Source: Spartobacteria bacterium (GTDB lineage Bacteria > Verrucomicrobiota > Verrucomicrobiia > Chthoniobacterales > UBA10450). Taken from it: 64,000 bases of DNA. The stretch's first letter is position 1; every line of letters begins with the position of its first letter. Positions 10,006 through 18,072 of this stretch are shown piece after piece. The translations under genes and the position numbers were made by a program. The notes below the pieces were generated by a model, which was not told the DNA's origin, made no database searches, and worked only from the letters and a program-made list of their open reading frames with translations. Where the stretch lies: NCBI GenBank assembly GCA_003134785.1, contig PLCN01000014.1:213373-277372 (forward strand). The letters run 5' to 3'.

Positions 10006-10857
10006 GTGAAACTCGGACTGCGCTACCAAACGACCTACCGCTACGATGAGCCGGTCGGCTTTTCGCCGCACGACGTGCGGCTCTTTCCGCGGAGCGATCG
10101 GTTCAGCCGCGTGCGCCGGCTTGATTTCACCACGGCGCCGAAAGGGACGGTGCGATATTCGCGAGACGTTTTCGAAAACACCGTTGCGTCCTGTTATTTT
10201 CCGGAGCGCTCGAAGGAGCTCGAGTTCCGGCTCGCGATCAATTTGGACCTCGACGAAAAAGATCCGTTCCATTTCATTCTCGAGAGCAGCGCGGTCCAGT
10301 CACCATTCGACTATGATCCGGCGATTGCAAAGCTGCTCGCGCCCTATCGCGAGAGGCGCACGAAAGATCGGCTGGTCGTGCCGGGTTGGGAGCCGCCGAC
10401 AAGCCGAAAGCGCCGGGACACAGTGAAGACACTGGTCGAACTCAACAAGACACTGCATGAATGCATCGGTTACCAGCGGCGCGAGGAGGGCGCGGCGCTG
10501 TCGCCGGCGGAAACGCTGCGGCTCGGACGTGGAGCCTGCCGCGATGTGACGGTGTTGCTGGCGGAGATCCTGCGGCAGATGGGATTCGCGGCGCGCCTAA
10601 CGAGTGGTTATCTGCGCGAGAGCGATGCGGAAACGCGGCGGTCGGAAGGTTCGTTGCACGCGTGGACGGAAGTTTATCTTCCCGGCGCAGGCTGGGTGGG
10701 CCTCGATGCGACTAACGGCGTTTTCTGCAATCACAACTTCATCGGGGCCGCGGTCGGTCTGACGCCGGCCGACATCACGCCGATCAGCGGCGTTTATTTC
10801 CACAAGAAACGAATCCCCGCACAAATGATGAGCCGGTTGGAATTGATCAACTTGTGA
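10006..10857 (+). CDS. Transglutaminase-like protein
   Basis: The 283-residue protein has the usual two parts of this bacterial family: an N-terminal beta domain (LRYQTTYRYDEPVGFSPHDV) and a transglutaminase/protease-like core. The Cys-His-Asp set is visible: Cys in GRGACRDVTVL, His in SLHAWTEVYLPG and Asp in WVGLDATNG. Such proteins are probably cysteine peptidases or amide transferases; the substrate is unknown. The start is GTG, and no better ATG lies upstream in frame. The gene is divergent from the DUF4230 gene. No signal peptide is seen, so the product is probably cytoplasmic. Confidence 0.85.
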   Translation: MKLGLRYQTTYRYDEPVGFSPHDVRLFPRSDRFSRVRRLDFTTAPKGTVRYSRDVFENTVASCYFPERSKELEFRLAINLDLDEKDPFHFILESSAVQSPFDYDPAIAKLLAPYRERRTKDRLVVPGWEPPTSRKRRDTVKTLVELNKTLHECIGYQRREEGAALSPAETLRLGRGACRDVTVLLAEILRQMGFAARLTSGYLRESDAETRRSEGSLHAWTEVYLPGAGWVGLDATNGVFCNHNFIGAAVGLTPADITPISGVYFHKKRIPAQMMSRLELINL

Positions 10858-10909
10858 TCGGCGTTGGGAACGCCGGGAGCGCTCGTCTAGTGGGTATCGA
10901 ATGAATGCG

Positions 10910-11033
10910 TGTCATCCCGAGCCGCGCAGACGGCGAGGGACCTCACAACTGTTATCGATCACGCTGGCTACCGCGCGTGTGAATGAATGTACGAGTGGGA
11001 GGTCCCTCGTCGTCTGCGCGACTCGGGATGACA
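10910..11033. repeat. Family A inverted-repeat element (before recF)
   Basis: GTCATCCCGAGCCGCGCAGA begins the left arm; the right arm ends CTGCGCGACTCGGGATGACA. The arms are about 34 bp, almost perfectly inverted, and the centre is about 55 bp. It fills the gap upstream of recF. Confidence 0.85.
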
Positions 11034-11070
11034 GGCGTTTGAGTTTGAATAACTAATTCGACGCTTATCT

Positions 11071-12120
11071 ATGCTCTCCGACCTTCAGTTGCGAAATTTT
11101 CGGTGCTTCGAATCGCTTGGGGTCGAACTTTCGCCCGGCTTCAATTTTTTCATAGGGCGAAACGGGCAGGGAAAAACATCAATTCTTGAAGCCGCCTGCG
11201 TGCTCTTGCGGCTGCAATCGCAACGCAGCTCGACGCTCCTACCGGTTGTGCGCTTCGGAGAGAAATCTTTTGCGGTTTCCGGCCACCGGGCAAGTCATCT
11301 GCTGGATTTCCGCTACAGTCCGTTGCGCCGAAAAGTTGCATTCGATCACGTGGAACAGCGGACACTGGACGAATACCTCCGGATCGCCCGCGTCGTCTCG
11401 TTTGCGAATACGGACATCGAACTCGTGCGCGGCGGGTCGGAAACGCGCCGCCGTTATCTCGACTTTCTCGCGGCGCAGATCGATCCCCAATATCGTCCGA
11501 CTCTCCGCGCCTACGAACGGGCTCTTCGTTCACGCAACGCGCTTCTCAAATCGCCTCACCCGCGTCCGCGCGAGCTTGCGGCTTACGATCCGCCGCTGCT
11601 GGAACACGGAGCGAAGTTATCCGAGATGCGAGCACGTTTGGTCGCACGCTTGGCCCCGGTCGCGAGCGCAGCCTATGGCGAGATCAGTGGCAACGCAGAG
11701 ATATTGCAGCTCGAGTTCGCACCGGGACATGGCGGCGATTTCGCGCGAGAACTCACTGAATCAAAACCGCAAGAGTTGCGTCTTCGCCAGACGGTGGTCG
11801 GTCCGCATCGGGACGACATCCAAATGCTGGTGGCGGCGAAGGCTGCAAATCAATACGCCTCCGAAGGTCAGCAGCGCACGGTTGTTCTAGCCCTGAAAAT
11901 CGCGCAGTCGCGAATCTTCATGACGGAAGAGGGAACGACACCGCTGCTTTTGATCGACGACATTTTCGGCGAGCTTGATCCGATGCGGCGCAATTCGCTT
12001 TTGCAACATTTGCCACCCGAGGCGCAAAAGCTGGTCACGGCTACGAGCATGCGATGGCGTGAGAATATTGGCGACGGGCCAGTGTGGGAATTAAAGGATC
12101 GCGCGTTGGTGCGCAGGTAG
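11071..12120 (+). CDS. recF: DNA replication and repair protein RecF
   Basis: RecF is an SMC-like ATPase that helps load RecA at gapped DNA. Length 349 is typical. The Walker A motif GRNGQGKTS is at about residues 29-37, the ABC signature region ASEGQQRTVVLALKIAQ near 270, and the Walker B LLLIDDIFGELDP near 296. The N-terminus MLSDLQLRNFRCFESL is characteristic. RecF usually sits beside dnaA and dnaN; neither is here, and yqgE follows 37 bp downstream. A family A repeat lies upstream, so the gene probably has its own promoter. Confidence 0.95.
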   Translation: MLSDLQLRNFRCFESLGVELSPGFNFFIGRNGQGKTSILEAACVLLRLQSQRSSTLLPVVRFGEKSFAVSGHRASHLLDFRYSPLRRKVAFDHVEQRTLDEYLRIARVVSFANTDIELVRGGSETRRRYLDFLAAQIDPQYRPTLRAYERALRSRNALLKSPHPRPRELAAYDPPLLEHGAKLSEMRARLVARLAPVASAAYGEISGNAEILQLEFAPGHGGDFARELTESKPQELRLRQTVVGPHRDDIQMLVAAKAANQYASEGQQRTVVLALKIAQSRIFMTEEGTTPLLLIDDIFGELDPMRRNSLLQHLPPEAQKLVTATSMRWRENIGDGPVWELKDRALVRR

Positions 12121-12157
12121 GGGTTGCGAAAAACCTGCCCGCAGCTTCTACTTTGCC

Positions 12158-12718
12158 ATGCGCAACCTCGGAGATGGCATGCCGCTCAATCTGGCGGGTT
12201 CGCTGCTGGTGGCCCATCCGAACATGCTCGATCCGAATTTCCGAAGAGCTGTGCTCTTTATTTATGAGCACGACTCGCAGGAAGGCGCAGGCGGCCTCAT
12301 CATCAATCGTCCTCTTGATAAACAGGTGATGGATTTGGTCAACGAAGCCCCGCCAGAAGGTCTCGCCGATGTGCCGGTATTTCTCGGCGGTCCGGTCGGA
12401 AAGAACCAGTTGATGTTCGCGGCCTTCGAATGGGAAGCGGGCGAAGGCCTGAGACTCAATCATAATGTCGGCGTGGACGAAGCTCATGAACGCGTGGGCT
12501 CCGATCCCGCTTCTATTCGGGCGTTTGTCGGTTATGCCGGTTGGAGCGCGGGTCAGCTCGAGGAAGAGATGAAGCAAAAAGCCTGGATCCGGCAGAAGCC
12601 CACTCGCGCCGCGCTCGCGCCAGCCCGGCTGCCGAAACTTTGGTTCGAAATCATGCGCGGTCTGGGCCCGTGGTATAAAATGCTGGCGGCGGCGCCGGAT
12701 GATCCGTCATTGAATTGA
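12158..12718 (+). CDS. YqgE/AlgH family protein (UPF0301)
   Basis: The 186-residue protein shows the family start LNLAGSLLVAHPNMLDPNF followed by RRAVLFIYEHD and GGLIINRPLD, then VFLGGPV and RAFVGYAGWSAGQLEEEM. The biochemical role of this widespread family is not settled. Two in-frame ATGs (12158 and 12179) are possible; the second would begin MPLNLAGS, closer to the family's usual start. It lies 37 bp after recF on the same strand and may be co-transcribed. Confidence 0.92.
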   Translation: MRNLGDGMPLNLAGSLLVAHPNMLDPNFRRAVLFIYEHDSQEGAGGLIINRPLDKQVMDLVNEAPPEGLADVPVFLGGPVGKNQLMFAAFEWEAGEGLRLNHNVGVDEAHERVGSDPASIRAFVGYAGWSAGQLEEEMKQKAWIRQKPTRAALAPARLPKLWFEIMRGLGPWYKMLAAAPDDPSLN

Positions 12719-12770
12719 AAAAAAGTGACGAGGCACCAGAAAAGAAGCGCACTCGCATTTTTTAGCTTGC

Positions 12771-12795
12771 CACTTGTCACTCGTCACTTGTCACT
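12771..12795. repeat. Tandem 14-bp repeat before ald
   Basis: CACTTGTCACT occurs at 12771-12781 and 12785-12795 (14-bp period), ending 9 bp before the ald ATG. An inverted partner AAGTGACGAG lies at 12723-12732, facing CTCGTCACTT at 12780-12789, so the leader could also fold back. Confidence 0.55.
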
Positions 12796-12804
12796 CTCTT
12801 TCGC

Positions 12805-13902
12805 ATGATCATCGGAGTTCCGAAGGAGATTAAAGAGCAGGAAAATCGAGTCGGACTCCTGCCCTACACGGCCCAATCACTGACTCGAAAGGGGCACACC
12901 GTTCTCGTGCAGAAGAACGCGGGTGTGGGCTCCGGTTATCCCGATGAAAATTACGTCCAGGCCGGCGCGAAGATCGTCGAGAAAGCCGAGGACGTTTTCG
13001 CCCAGGCCGAGATGATCGTGAAAGTGAAGGAGCCGCTCAAGGCTGAGTGGGGCTTGCTGCGCAAAGGTCAGATTCTTTTCACTTATCTCCATCTCGCGGC
13101 GAGCAAGGAACTGACGGAAGCGCTGATTAAGTCAGGTGTAACCGGCGTCGCATACGAAACGATCCAGGTGGGAAATAAGTTGCCGTTGCTCGAGCCCATG
13201 AGCGAGATCGCCGGCCGCATGTCCGTGGTGATGGGCGCATATTTTTTGGCCAAGCACAATGGCGGCAACGGCGTTCTGCTCGGTGGCGTGCCGGGTGTGT
13301 TGCCGGGAAAAGTGGTCGTGCTCGGCGGCGGAACGTCCGGTGTTAACGCCGCGCGTATGGCCGTGGGACTTTGTGCGGATGTGACGATCCTCGAAGTGGA
13401 CGGCGAGCGGATGCGTTTTCTCGATCTGACGATGCCGAATGCGAACACGCTTCATTCCAACGAAGCGCATCTGCATGAATTGATGCCGACGACCGACCTA
13501 TTGATCGGCGCCGTGCTCGTGCCCGGCGCAAAAGCGCCGAAGCTAATCACGCGCGAGATGTTAAAGAAAATGCGACCCGGCAGCGTGCTCGTGGATATTG
13601 CGATCGACCAGGGCGGTTGCGTGGAGACATCGCGCGCCACGACGCACCTCGATCCGGTCTACGTGGAAGAAGGCGTTACCCACTATTGCGTCGCGAACAT
13701 GCCCGCGGCTTATGCGCGTACTTCCACGCAAGCGCTGACTAACATCACTTCGCGCTACGTGGAATTGCTCGCGGATCTTGGATTGGAAGGCGCGTGCAAG
13801 AAAGTTCCCGCGCTGACCGGCGGCATCAACACCCGCGACGGAAAGGTCACGTATGCAGCGGTCGCCGAAGCGCACGGATTGAAATTCGAACCGCCTTTCT
13901 AA
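12805..13902 (+). CDS. ald: Alanine dehydrogenase
   Basis: This NAD-dependent enzyme interconverts L-alanine with pyruvate and ammonia. The 365 residues match the hexameric family. The start MIIGVPKEIKEQENRVGL is diagnostic. KVKEPL (near 75) and FTYLHLAA (near 93-100) carry the substrate Lys and His, and GGGTSGVNAARMA is the NAD-binding Rossmann loop. With glnA and glnB nearby this is a second ammonia-handling function. A tandem repeat immediately before the ATG may be regulatory. Confidence 0.95.
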   Translation: MIIGVPKEIKEQENRVGLLPYTAQSLTRKGHTVLVQKNAGVGSGYPDENYVQAGAKIVEKAEDVFAQAEMIVKVKEPLKAEWGLLRKGQILFTYLHLAASKELTEALIKSGVTGVAYETIQVGNKLPLLEPMSEIAGRMSVVMGAYFLAKHNGGNGVLLGGVPGVLPGKVVVLGGGTSGVNAARMAVGLCADVTILEVDGERMRFLDLTMPNANTLHSNEAHLHELMPTTDLLIGAVLVPGAKAPKLITREMLKKMRPGSVLVDIAIDQGGCVETSRATTHLDPVYVEEGVTHYCVANMPAAYARTSTQALTNITSRYVELLADLGLEGACKKVPALTGGINTRDGKVTYAAVAEAHGLKFEPPF

Positions 13903-14011
13903 ACGAGTCGCGCAAAGGCAGATGCCGGCGAAAGGCAAACTTCCGCAAGGCCGGAAAGTCGCGTAGTTCCGATTCAGGCTTAGTCCCAAGACGGGCAACC
14001 AATCCACAACT
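13903..14011 (+). ncRNA. Candidate structured leader of the lipoprotein gene
   Basis: The 109 bp between ald and the lipoprotein gene can form several small stems, for example TGCC/GGCA around GGCGAAA and TCCG/CGGA around a GCAA-containing loop. Fragments such as GTCGCGCAAAGGC, GGCAAAC and CGCAAGGCC recall the c-di-GMP-I (GEMM) riboswitch, but the full consensus order is not met. No class is assigned. Confidence 0.2.
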
Positions 14012-14266
14012 ATGAAAAAATTAATCTGCATTCTGGCCAGCGCCGCGCTTCTCGGAGCGTGCGAACAAAAGACCGAAACCGTTGCTCCCGCTGCCCCCGC
14101 TTCGCCGGCGGAGAAGAAAACTGAAAATAACACGACCGTCGTAAATCCTCCCGCCACCACGGAAAAGACCAAGGAAACCAACACGACGACGACAGTCCCA
14201 GCCAACACCCCAGCGACGGAGAGCAAGACCGAGACTACCACGACGACCACGAGCCCGAGCCCGTAG
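14012..14266 (+). CDS. Small Thr/Pro-rich lipoprotein
   Basis: The 84-residue product has a short lipoprotein signal peptide (MKKLICILASAALLGAC, Cys17 as the lipidated residue). It is followed by a low-complexity tail of Thr, Ala, Pro, Glu and Lys with no folded domain visible. It is probably exported, lipidated and extended in the envelope; the role is unknown. A clear intrinsic terminator follows, so it appears to be a monocistronic unit. Confidence 0.75.
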   Translation: MKKLICILASAALLGACEQKTETVAPAAPASPAEKKTENNTTVVNPPATTEKTKETNTTTTVPANTPATESKTETTTTTTSPSP

Positions 14267-14289
14267 TCCTAACGCGCGCCTTTCACTCG

Positions 14290-14326
14290 AAGTCTTCCCG
14301 CGGCTTTGTCCGCCGGAAGACTTTTG
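14290..14326 (+). terminator. Intrinsic terminator after lipoprotein gene
   Basis: AAGTCTTCC (14290-14298) pairs with GGAAGACTT (14315-14323), with an inner CGG/CCG pair. The stem is followed by a short T-rich end (CTTTTGCTG). The T-tract is short, so strength is uncertain. Confidence 0.7.
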
Positions 14327-14392
14327 CTGTACGGGCTGAAAACGCTGCGGGGAAACGGCGGGGCGAACGCTTTGTGATATGGTGTGCGCGTC

Positions 14393-14767
14393 ATGCCGTC
14401 CGCGCCGAAGTCGCACCACTTTTCCTTTTCGAAAAGCAAACGGCTCACCGATCCGATCGAGTTCAAGCGGGTGAAGAACGAAGGAAAGGCGCAGGGCGGC
14501 GCGCTCTTGGTTATCGGCGCGCTCCGCACCGGCGAGGAAAATATTTCCAGGGCGGGCTTCGTCACCTCGAAGCGGCTCGGAGGCGCCGTGGTGCGAAATC
14601 GGGTGCGGCGCCGGTTGCGCGATATTGTGCGGACGCAACAGGCACGGTTGCGGAAAGGATTTTGGTTCGTCGTCGTTGCGCGGCCCGCAGCGGCGCGCGC
14701 CACTTATGGCGCGCTGAAAGATGAGTGGTTGCGCCTCGCGGAGCGCGCTTCTATTTTAGCGCCCTGA
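14393..14767 (+). CDS. rnpA: Ribonuclease P protein component
   Basis: RnpA binds the RNase P RNA and helps cleave tRNA 5' leaders. The 124 residues include the conserved block [20 protein letters not shown], followed by RRLRDIVR. The start is taken at ATG 14393 ([12 protein letters not shown]); a GTG 9 bp earlier is possible. Its TGA overlaps the yidD ATG as TGATG, implying translational coupling. The usual upstream partner rpmH (ribosomal protein L34) is not found in the 126 bp before it. Confidence 0.93.
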   Translation: MPSAPKSHHFSFSKSKRLTDPIEFKRVKNEGKAQGGALLVIGALRTGEENISRAGFVTSKRLGGAVVRNRVRRRLRDIVRTQQARLRKGFWFVVVARPAAARATYGALKDEWLRLAERASILAP

Positions 14768-15072
14768 TGCTTCTCCTCATGCGTCTTCTCATTCGCGGTT
14801 ATCAACTTACGGTTTCGCCCGTGTTGTCTTTTCTGGGCGGGCCGGCTTCGGGATGCAGATTCCAACCGAGCTGTTCGGCCTACTTCTTGCAAGCGCTCAA
14901 GACGCACGGTTTTTGTCGTGGAAGTTGGTTGGGATTGCGGCGTCTCGGCCGTTGTCATCCCTGGGGCGGGCAGGGTCACGATCCCGTTCCGCAAAGTGGG
15001 AGGGGCCTTAGCGCCCCGACTGTCGCCGCACCAAGGCGACGGCCACATCCCCATCACCTCGTTTGTGAATAG
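14767..15072 (+). CDS. yidD: Membrane protein insertion efficiency factor YidD
   Basis: YidD is a small membrane-associated protein that assists YidC-dependent insertion. The family core is present: LLIRGYQLTVSPVLSFLGG, CRFQPSCSAYFLQALKTHG and GRCHPWGGQGHDPVP (usually HPGGYDPVP). The core should end near residue 76, but the frame runs about 25 residues further through repeat-like DNA (QSGRGLSAPTVAAPRR ...). The C-terminal extension therefore looks acquired. The start ATG overlaps the rnpA stop, and yidC begins 17 bp later. Confidence 0.92.
   Translation: MLLLMRLLIRGYQLTVSPVLSFLGGPASGCRFQPSCSAYFLQALKTHGFCRGSWLGLRRLGRCHPWGGQGHDPVPQSGRGLSAPTVAAPRRRPHPHHLVCE
14995..15050. repeat. REP-like double hairpin at 3' end of yidD
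   Basis: Two adjacent hairpins, GGGGC-CTTA-GCGCCCC and GTCGCC-GCACCAA-GGCGAC, sit between GTGGG and GCCAC. The DNA encodes most of the non-conserved tail of YidD. Confidence 0.5.
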
Positions 15073-15089
15073 CCTCGCCGGCTTCGCTT

Positions 15090-16838
15090 ATGGATCGACA
15101 AGCATGGATTGCCATTGCGCTTTGCATTCTCGGACTCATCGGGTGGCAAGTTTATACGGTCAGTCATCCGCCCGCGCGGGTTCAGGCAGTCGCTTCGCCG
15201 ACGGCAACCCCGGCGAGTGCTAACCAAACATCGACCACCGCTTCACCGGCGCCATTCCTCAGTCCCGTTCCTGGCGCGGTCTCAACGCCCACGCCCGTTG
15301 CTTCGGTCCCGCCTTTCGCCGAAAAAATCGAGCCGTTGCGAAACTCCGACGTCGAGCTTCGCCTAACAAATCGGGGCGCCGGGATCAGCGAAGCGGTTTT
15401 GCTCCATCACACGATAGGAGACGGCCAGCACGTCGTGTTAAATGCGCCGGATCGCACGCCGATCGGCGCGATCGTCGACCAACCTGCGGCACCTTCGCTC
15501 CCGGAGTTTACCATCGTGGGTCAGAACGACGGGACTGTGCAGTTCGAGCGTAAGACTCCCGAAGGCGTAAACGTCCGGAAGAAATTTTTCTTCCCGCCGA
15601 CGACGGAGAAAAAGGACAACTTCGTCGCAGAAATGGACGTCGATTTCCGGAACGACGGCGCGCAAGCCTACACGAATCCAGGGTATTTCATTTCGCTCGG
15701 TTCCACGCGACCCCTCCATCCCAGCGACATGCCTTCATACACCCGTCTGGTCTGGTGCATCGACGGCAAACCGAAAGCGACCGACGTGAGCTGGTTCGCA
15801 GCCCAGAACTATCCGCTTGTGGGAGTTCAAAAACGCGCAGCCCAGCCGACCTTTCAGGAAAAGGTGAACGGCGCGGAATGGTCGGCGATGACGAATCAGT
15901 TTTTCACCACCATCCTGGTACCGCTCAACGCGAAGGTGGTCGAGACCTGGGCCCAGCCCTTCGAAATCAAGCGGCCAGATGGCCCGTCGTTGCAAGGTAT
16001 AGATGGCGCGATGGGTATGCCCGGTTTTCAACTCCAACCCGGCCAGACCGCCTCGCTCCGTTTCCAACTTTACACCGGTCCGAAAATTTACGGCCGACTC
16101 GCAAAGCTCGAGCACGACGAAGCCGAGATCATGAACTTCGGGATGTGGAAATTAGTCAGTCAGGCGCTGCTGAATTTCATGAACCTGATCTACGGATGGG
16201 TCCACGATTATGGCGTCGCCATTATTCTCCTGACCGCGTGCGTCAAAGGTGTGCTCTGGCCGCTGCAGAACAAGGCGAACAAATCGATGCGCCGGATGTC
16301 GGCGCTCGCGCCGAAAATGCAGGAGCTGAAGGAAAAATACAAAGACGATCCGACGCGGATGAACCAGGAGGTGATGAAGCTCTACAAAGAGCACGGGGTG
16401 AATCCGGTCGGCGGTTGTTTGCCGATGATGATTCAAATTCCGATCTTCTTTGGCTTGTTCAGCATGCTTGGACAGGCGGCGGAACTGCGAAACGCGTCAT
16501 TTCTCTGGGTGCACGATCTTTCCCAGCCGGACACGATTGGCATCATCCCCGGCCTCGGTTGGAAGATAAATCTTCTGCCGCTCATCATGGGAGCGACCAA
16601 TTTGTGGCTCATGCGCATGACGCCGAAGACGGGCGACAGCACGCAACGCCGGGTCATGATGTTCATGCCGCTGATCTTTTTATTTTTCTGCTACAATTTC
16701 GCGGCGGCACTGGCATTATATTACACGACGCAGAACCTCTTCACGATTCTGCAGCTTTATCAGAACCAGAAACAGCCGTTGCCGGTTCTGGAGAAAGTTG
16801 CGCCGGCGGGGAAGAAGTCGCGCAAAGGACGACCATGA
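15090..16838 (+). CDS. yidC: Membrane protein insertase YidC
   Basis: YidC inserts and folds inner-membrane proteins, alone or with SecYEG. The 582-residue form is the Gram-negative type: first membrane segment (WIAIALCILGLIGWQVY), a Pro/Ala/Thr linker, a large periplasmic domain (about 60-340), then the conserved insertase core (SQALLNFMNLIYGWVHDYG, NPVGGCLPMMIQIPIFFGLF) and a basic tail (GKKSRKGRP). The 3' end overlaps jag by 4 bp (ATGA). It forms one unit with rnpA, yidD and jag. Confidence 0.97.
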   Translation: MDRQAWIAIALCILGLIGWQVYTVSHPPARVQAVASPTATPASANQTSTTASPAPFLSPVPGAVSTPTPVASVPPFAEKIEPLRNSDVELRLTNRGAGISEAVLLHHTIGDGQHVVLNAPDRTPIGAIVDQPAAPSLPEFTIVGQNDGTVQFERKTPEGVNVRKKFFFPPTTEKKDNFVAEMDVDFRNDGAQAYTNPGYFISLGSTRPLHPSDMPSYTRLVWCIDGKPKATDVSWFAAQNYPLVGVQKRAAQPTFQEKVNGAEWSAMTNQFFTTILVPLNAKVVETWAQPFEIKRPDGPSLQGIDGAMGMPGFQLQPGQTASLRFQLYTGPKIYGRLAKLEHDEAEIMNFGMWKLVSQALLNFMNLIYGWVHDYGVAIILLTACVKGVLWPLQNKANKSMRRMSALAPKMQELKEKYKDDPTRMNQEVMKLYKEHGVNPVGGCLPMMIQIPIFFGLFSMLGQAAELRNASFLWVHDLSQPDTIGIIPGLGWKINLLPLIMGATNLWLMRMTPKTGDSTQRRVMMFMPLIFLFFCYNFAAALALYYTTQNLFTILQLYQNQKQPLPVLEKVAPAGKKSRKGRP

Positions 16839-17305
16839 CGCCGAAGGAATTACTCGACACGATCCTCGGTTATCTCGGCTTCGTTGTGCAGATCGACGAG
16901 ACGCAAAGCGAGGGGGGAAATCCGACGCTGCAGATTTACATGGAGGAAAGCCACACGCTCATCGGCCGCGATGGCGAGACGCTGGAAGCGATTCAGTTTC
17001 TGCTCAACCGTCTGATTCAATCGAGGGACAAGGAAGCGCCGAAAGTGATCGTAGATTGCGAGCATTACCGCTCAATGCGCGAAGATAGAATCGTGCAGCG
17101 CGTGAGGGAACTGGCAGAGCGCGTGCGGATTTCGGGGCGTTCGCTTCAACTCGAGCCGATGAATTCTTACGAACGCCGCATCGTGCACAACGCTTTCAAA
17201 GACGATCCCGATGTGGCCACGTGGAGCCCATCCGATTCCGCGCGGATCAAGCAGATCACGCTGTTGAAGCGCCAGCCGAAACACGAAGCCGCGCCGCAGC
17301 AGTAG
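16835..17305 (+). CDS. jag: Jag/KhpB-like KH-R3H RNA-binding protein
   Basis: The 156-residue protein has a KH domain (GRDGETLEAIQFLLNRLI, about residues 44-61) and a C-terminal R3H domain (EDRIVQRVRELAERV ... EPMNSYERRIVHNAF). It lacks a long Jag_N domain but begins TPKELLDTILGYLGF, as many short forms do. It binds RNA and is regularly encoded after yidC. The ATG overlaps the yidC TGA. Its TAG stop lies at the edge of hairpin-rich repeat DNA. The longer frame running back to 15755 is antisense or shadow sequence and was discarded. Confidence 0.92.
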   Translation: MTPKELLDTILGYLGFVVQIDETQSEGGNPTLQIYMEESHTLIGRDGETLEAIQFLLNRLIQSRDKEAPKVIVDCEHYRSMREDRIVQRVRELAERVRISGRSLQLEPMNSYERRIVHNAFKDDPDVATWSPSDSARIKQITLLKRQPKHEAAPQQ

Positions 17306-17425
17306 GGGAGCTGCTTCTACGCCCCGACTGAGCGGGGCGGCTGCAGCGCGGCGAGATCAGCGTGGTCTGCGACAGTGCAACGCGCAAAATGCTGTAGCCA
17401 CGTCGCTCTGTCGACGTGCTGAGCG
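17303..17425. repeat. REP-like repeats left of the RAYT gene
   Basis: Two palindromic units are present. At 17303-17347 a GTAGGGGAGC head is followed by the hairpin CGCCCC-GACTGA-GCGGGGCG. At 17390-17425 GCTGTAGC is followed by CACGTCG-CTCTGT-CGACGTG. The second has the GTAG head and CTCTGT loop also seen on the other side of the transposase gene. Confidence 0.75.
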
Positions 17426-17428
17426 CCA

Positions 17429-17860
17429 CTAGAACGCGATGCTTACAATCTCTCCCTGATACGGCCACTGCTCTGGCCCTTCGCACAAGCCCGCTCGCAC
17501 CGGATTCATCCGGACATATTCCCACTTCTCCGAATAACTTTCGGCGCTGCGCAAGACGTGATCAAAGAATCCTTCCTGCCAATGCGGCTTCTGAGTTCCG
17601 AGCCCAAGCAATTGCTTTCCAATGACGGTTTTCAATGCCTTGACCCATTTAGGCAACGTTATTCCTTCTGGCGGGAACGCGACGAACAGGTGCACGTGAT
17701 CCGGCATTATGACGTACCGGCCAACGGCTATATCGTATTCTTGTGCACCTTCGCAAAAGGAACGGAAGGTTTCATGGATGTCAGCGCGCGCGAGTGAATG
17801 CAATCGCTCGTGACTGTTGAACGTAACAAAATAGAAGGGCCGAACTGATGAGAAGAGCAA
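17429..17860 (-). CDS. REP-associated tyrosine transposase (RAYT)
   Basis: The 143-residue protein is a Y1 single-strand transposase of the IS200/IS605-related RAYT group, which binds and cleaves REP palindromes with a GTAG foot. The HUH motif is in YVIMPDHVHLFV (His55 and His57). The catalytic Tyr is expected in the helix ESYSEKWEYVRMNPVRAGL (residues 107-125), a signature of RAYTs. The listed start is TTG; the upstream in-frame codons (reading FPKRPRRLELL) look like RAYT sequence, so the true N-terminus may lie further upstream or be damaged. GTAG hairpins flank both sides, as in a REPtron. Confidence 0.88.
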   Translation of the reverse strand: MLFSSVRPFYFVTFNSHERLHSLARADIHETFRSFCEGAQEYDIAVGRYVIMPDHVHLFVAFPPEGITLPKWVKALKTVIGKQLLGLGTQKPHWQEGFFDHVLRSAESYSEKWEYVRMNPVRAGLCEGPEQWPYQGEIVSIAF

Positions 17861-17891
17861 TTCAAGTCGTCGCGGACGTTTCGGAAAGCGC

Positions 17892-18068
17892 CGCTGTAGT
17901 TGCGGCGCTCGGTCGGCGCGTTCTAGGGTGTGGTCATGACATCATGCGCAGGCGCCTCGACAGAGCGAGGCGGCTACAGCGCTGAGGCTAATTCAGCGCG
18001 GAGCTCAGCCGCAATGCGAAAGCCCAAACCAGAAAAGCGTACGCTGTAGCGACGGCGCTCTGTCGCCG
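17892..18068. repeat. REP units right of the RAYT gene
   Basis: A doublet spans 17892-17980: the left unit is GCTGTAGTTGCGGCG-CTCGGT-CGGCGC. The right unit, read on the minus strand, is GCTGTAGCCGCCTCG-CTCTGT-CGAGGCG. A third unit, GCTGTAGCGACGGCG-CTCTGT-CGCCGT, lies at 18043-18068. All carry a GTAG head; two have the CTCTGT loop. Confidence 0.85.
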
Positions 18069-18072
18069 TTTC

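Noticed and set aside
10858..11070. Replication origin near recF
   Set aside because: The gap is filled by a family A repeat; no DnaA-box cluster or AT-rich unwinding region is seen.
13903..14011. c-di-GMP-I riboswitch as a firm call
   Set aside because: Individual words match, but not in the right order with the required pairing; kept only as a structured-leader candidate.
15755..16834. Upstream part of the 516-codon frame containing jag
   Set aside because: It is an alternate frame of yidC; only the part from ATG 16835 is Jag.
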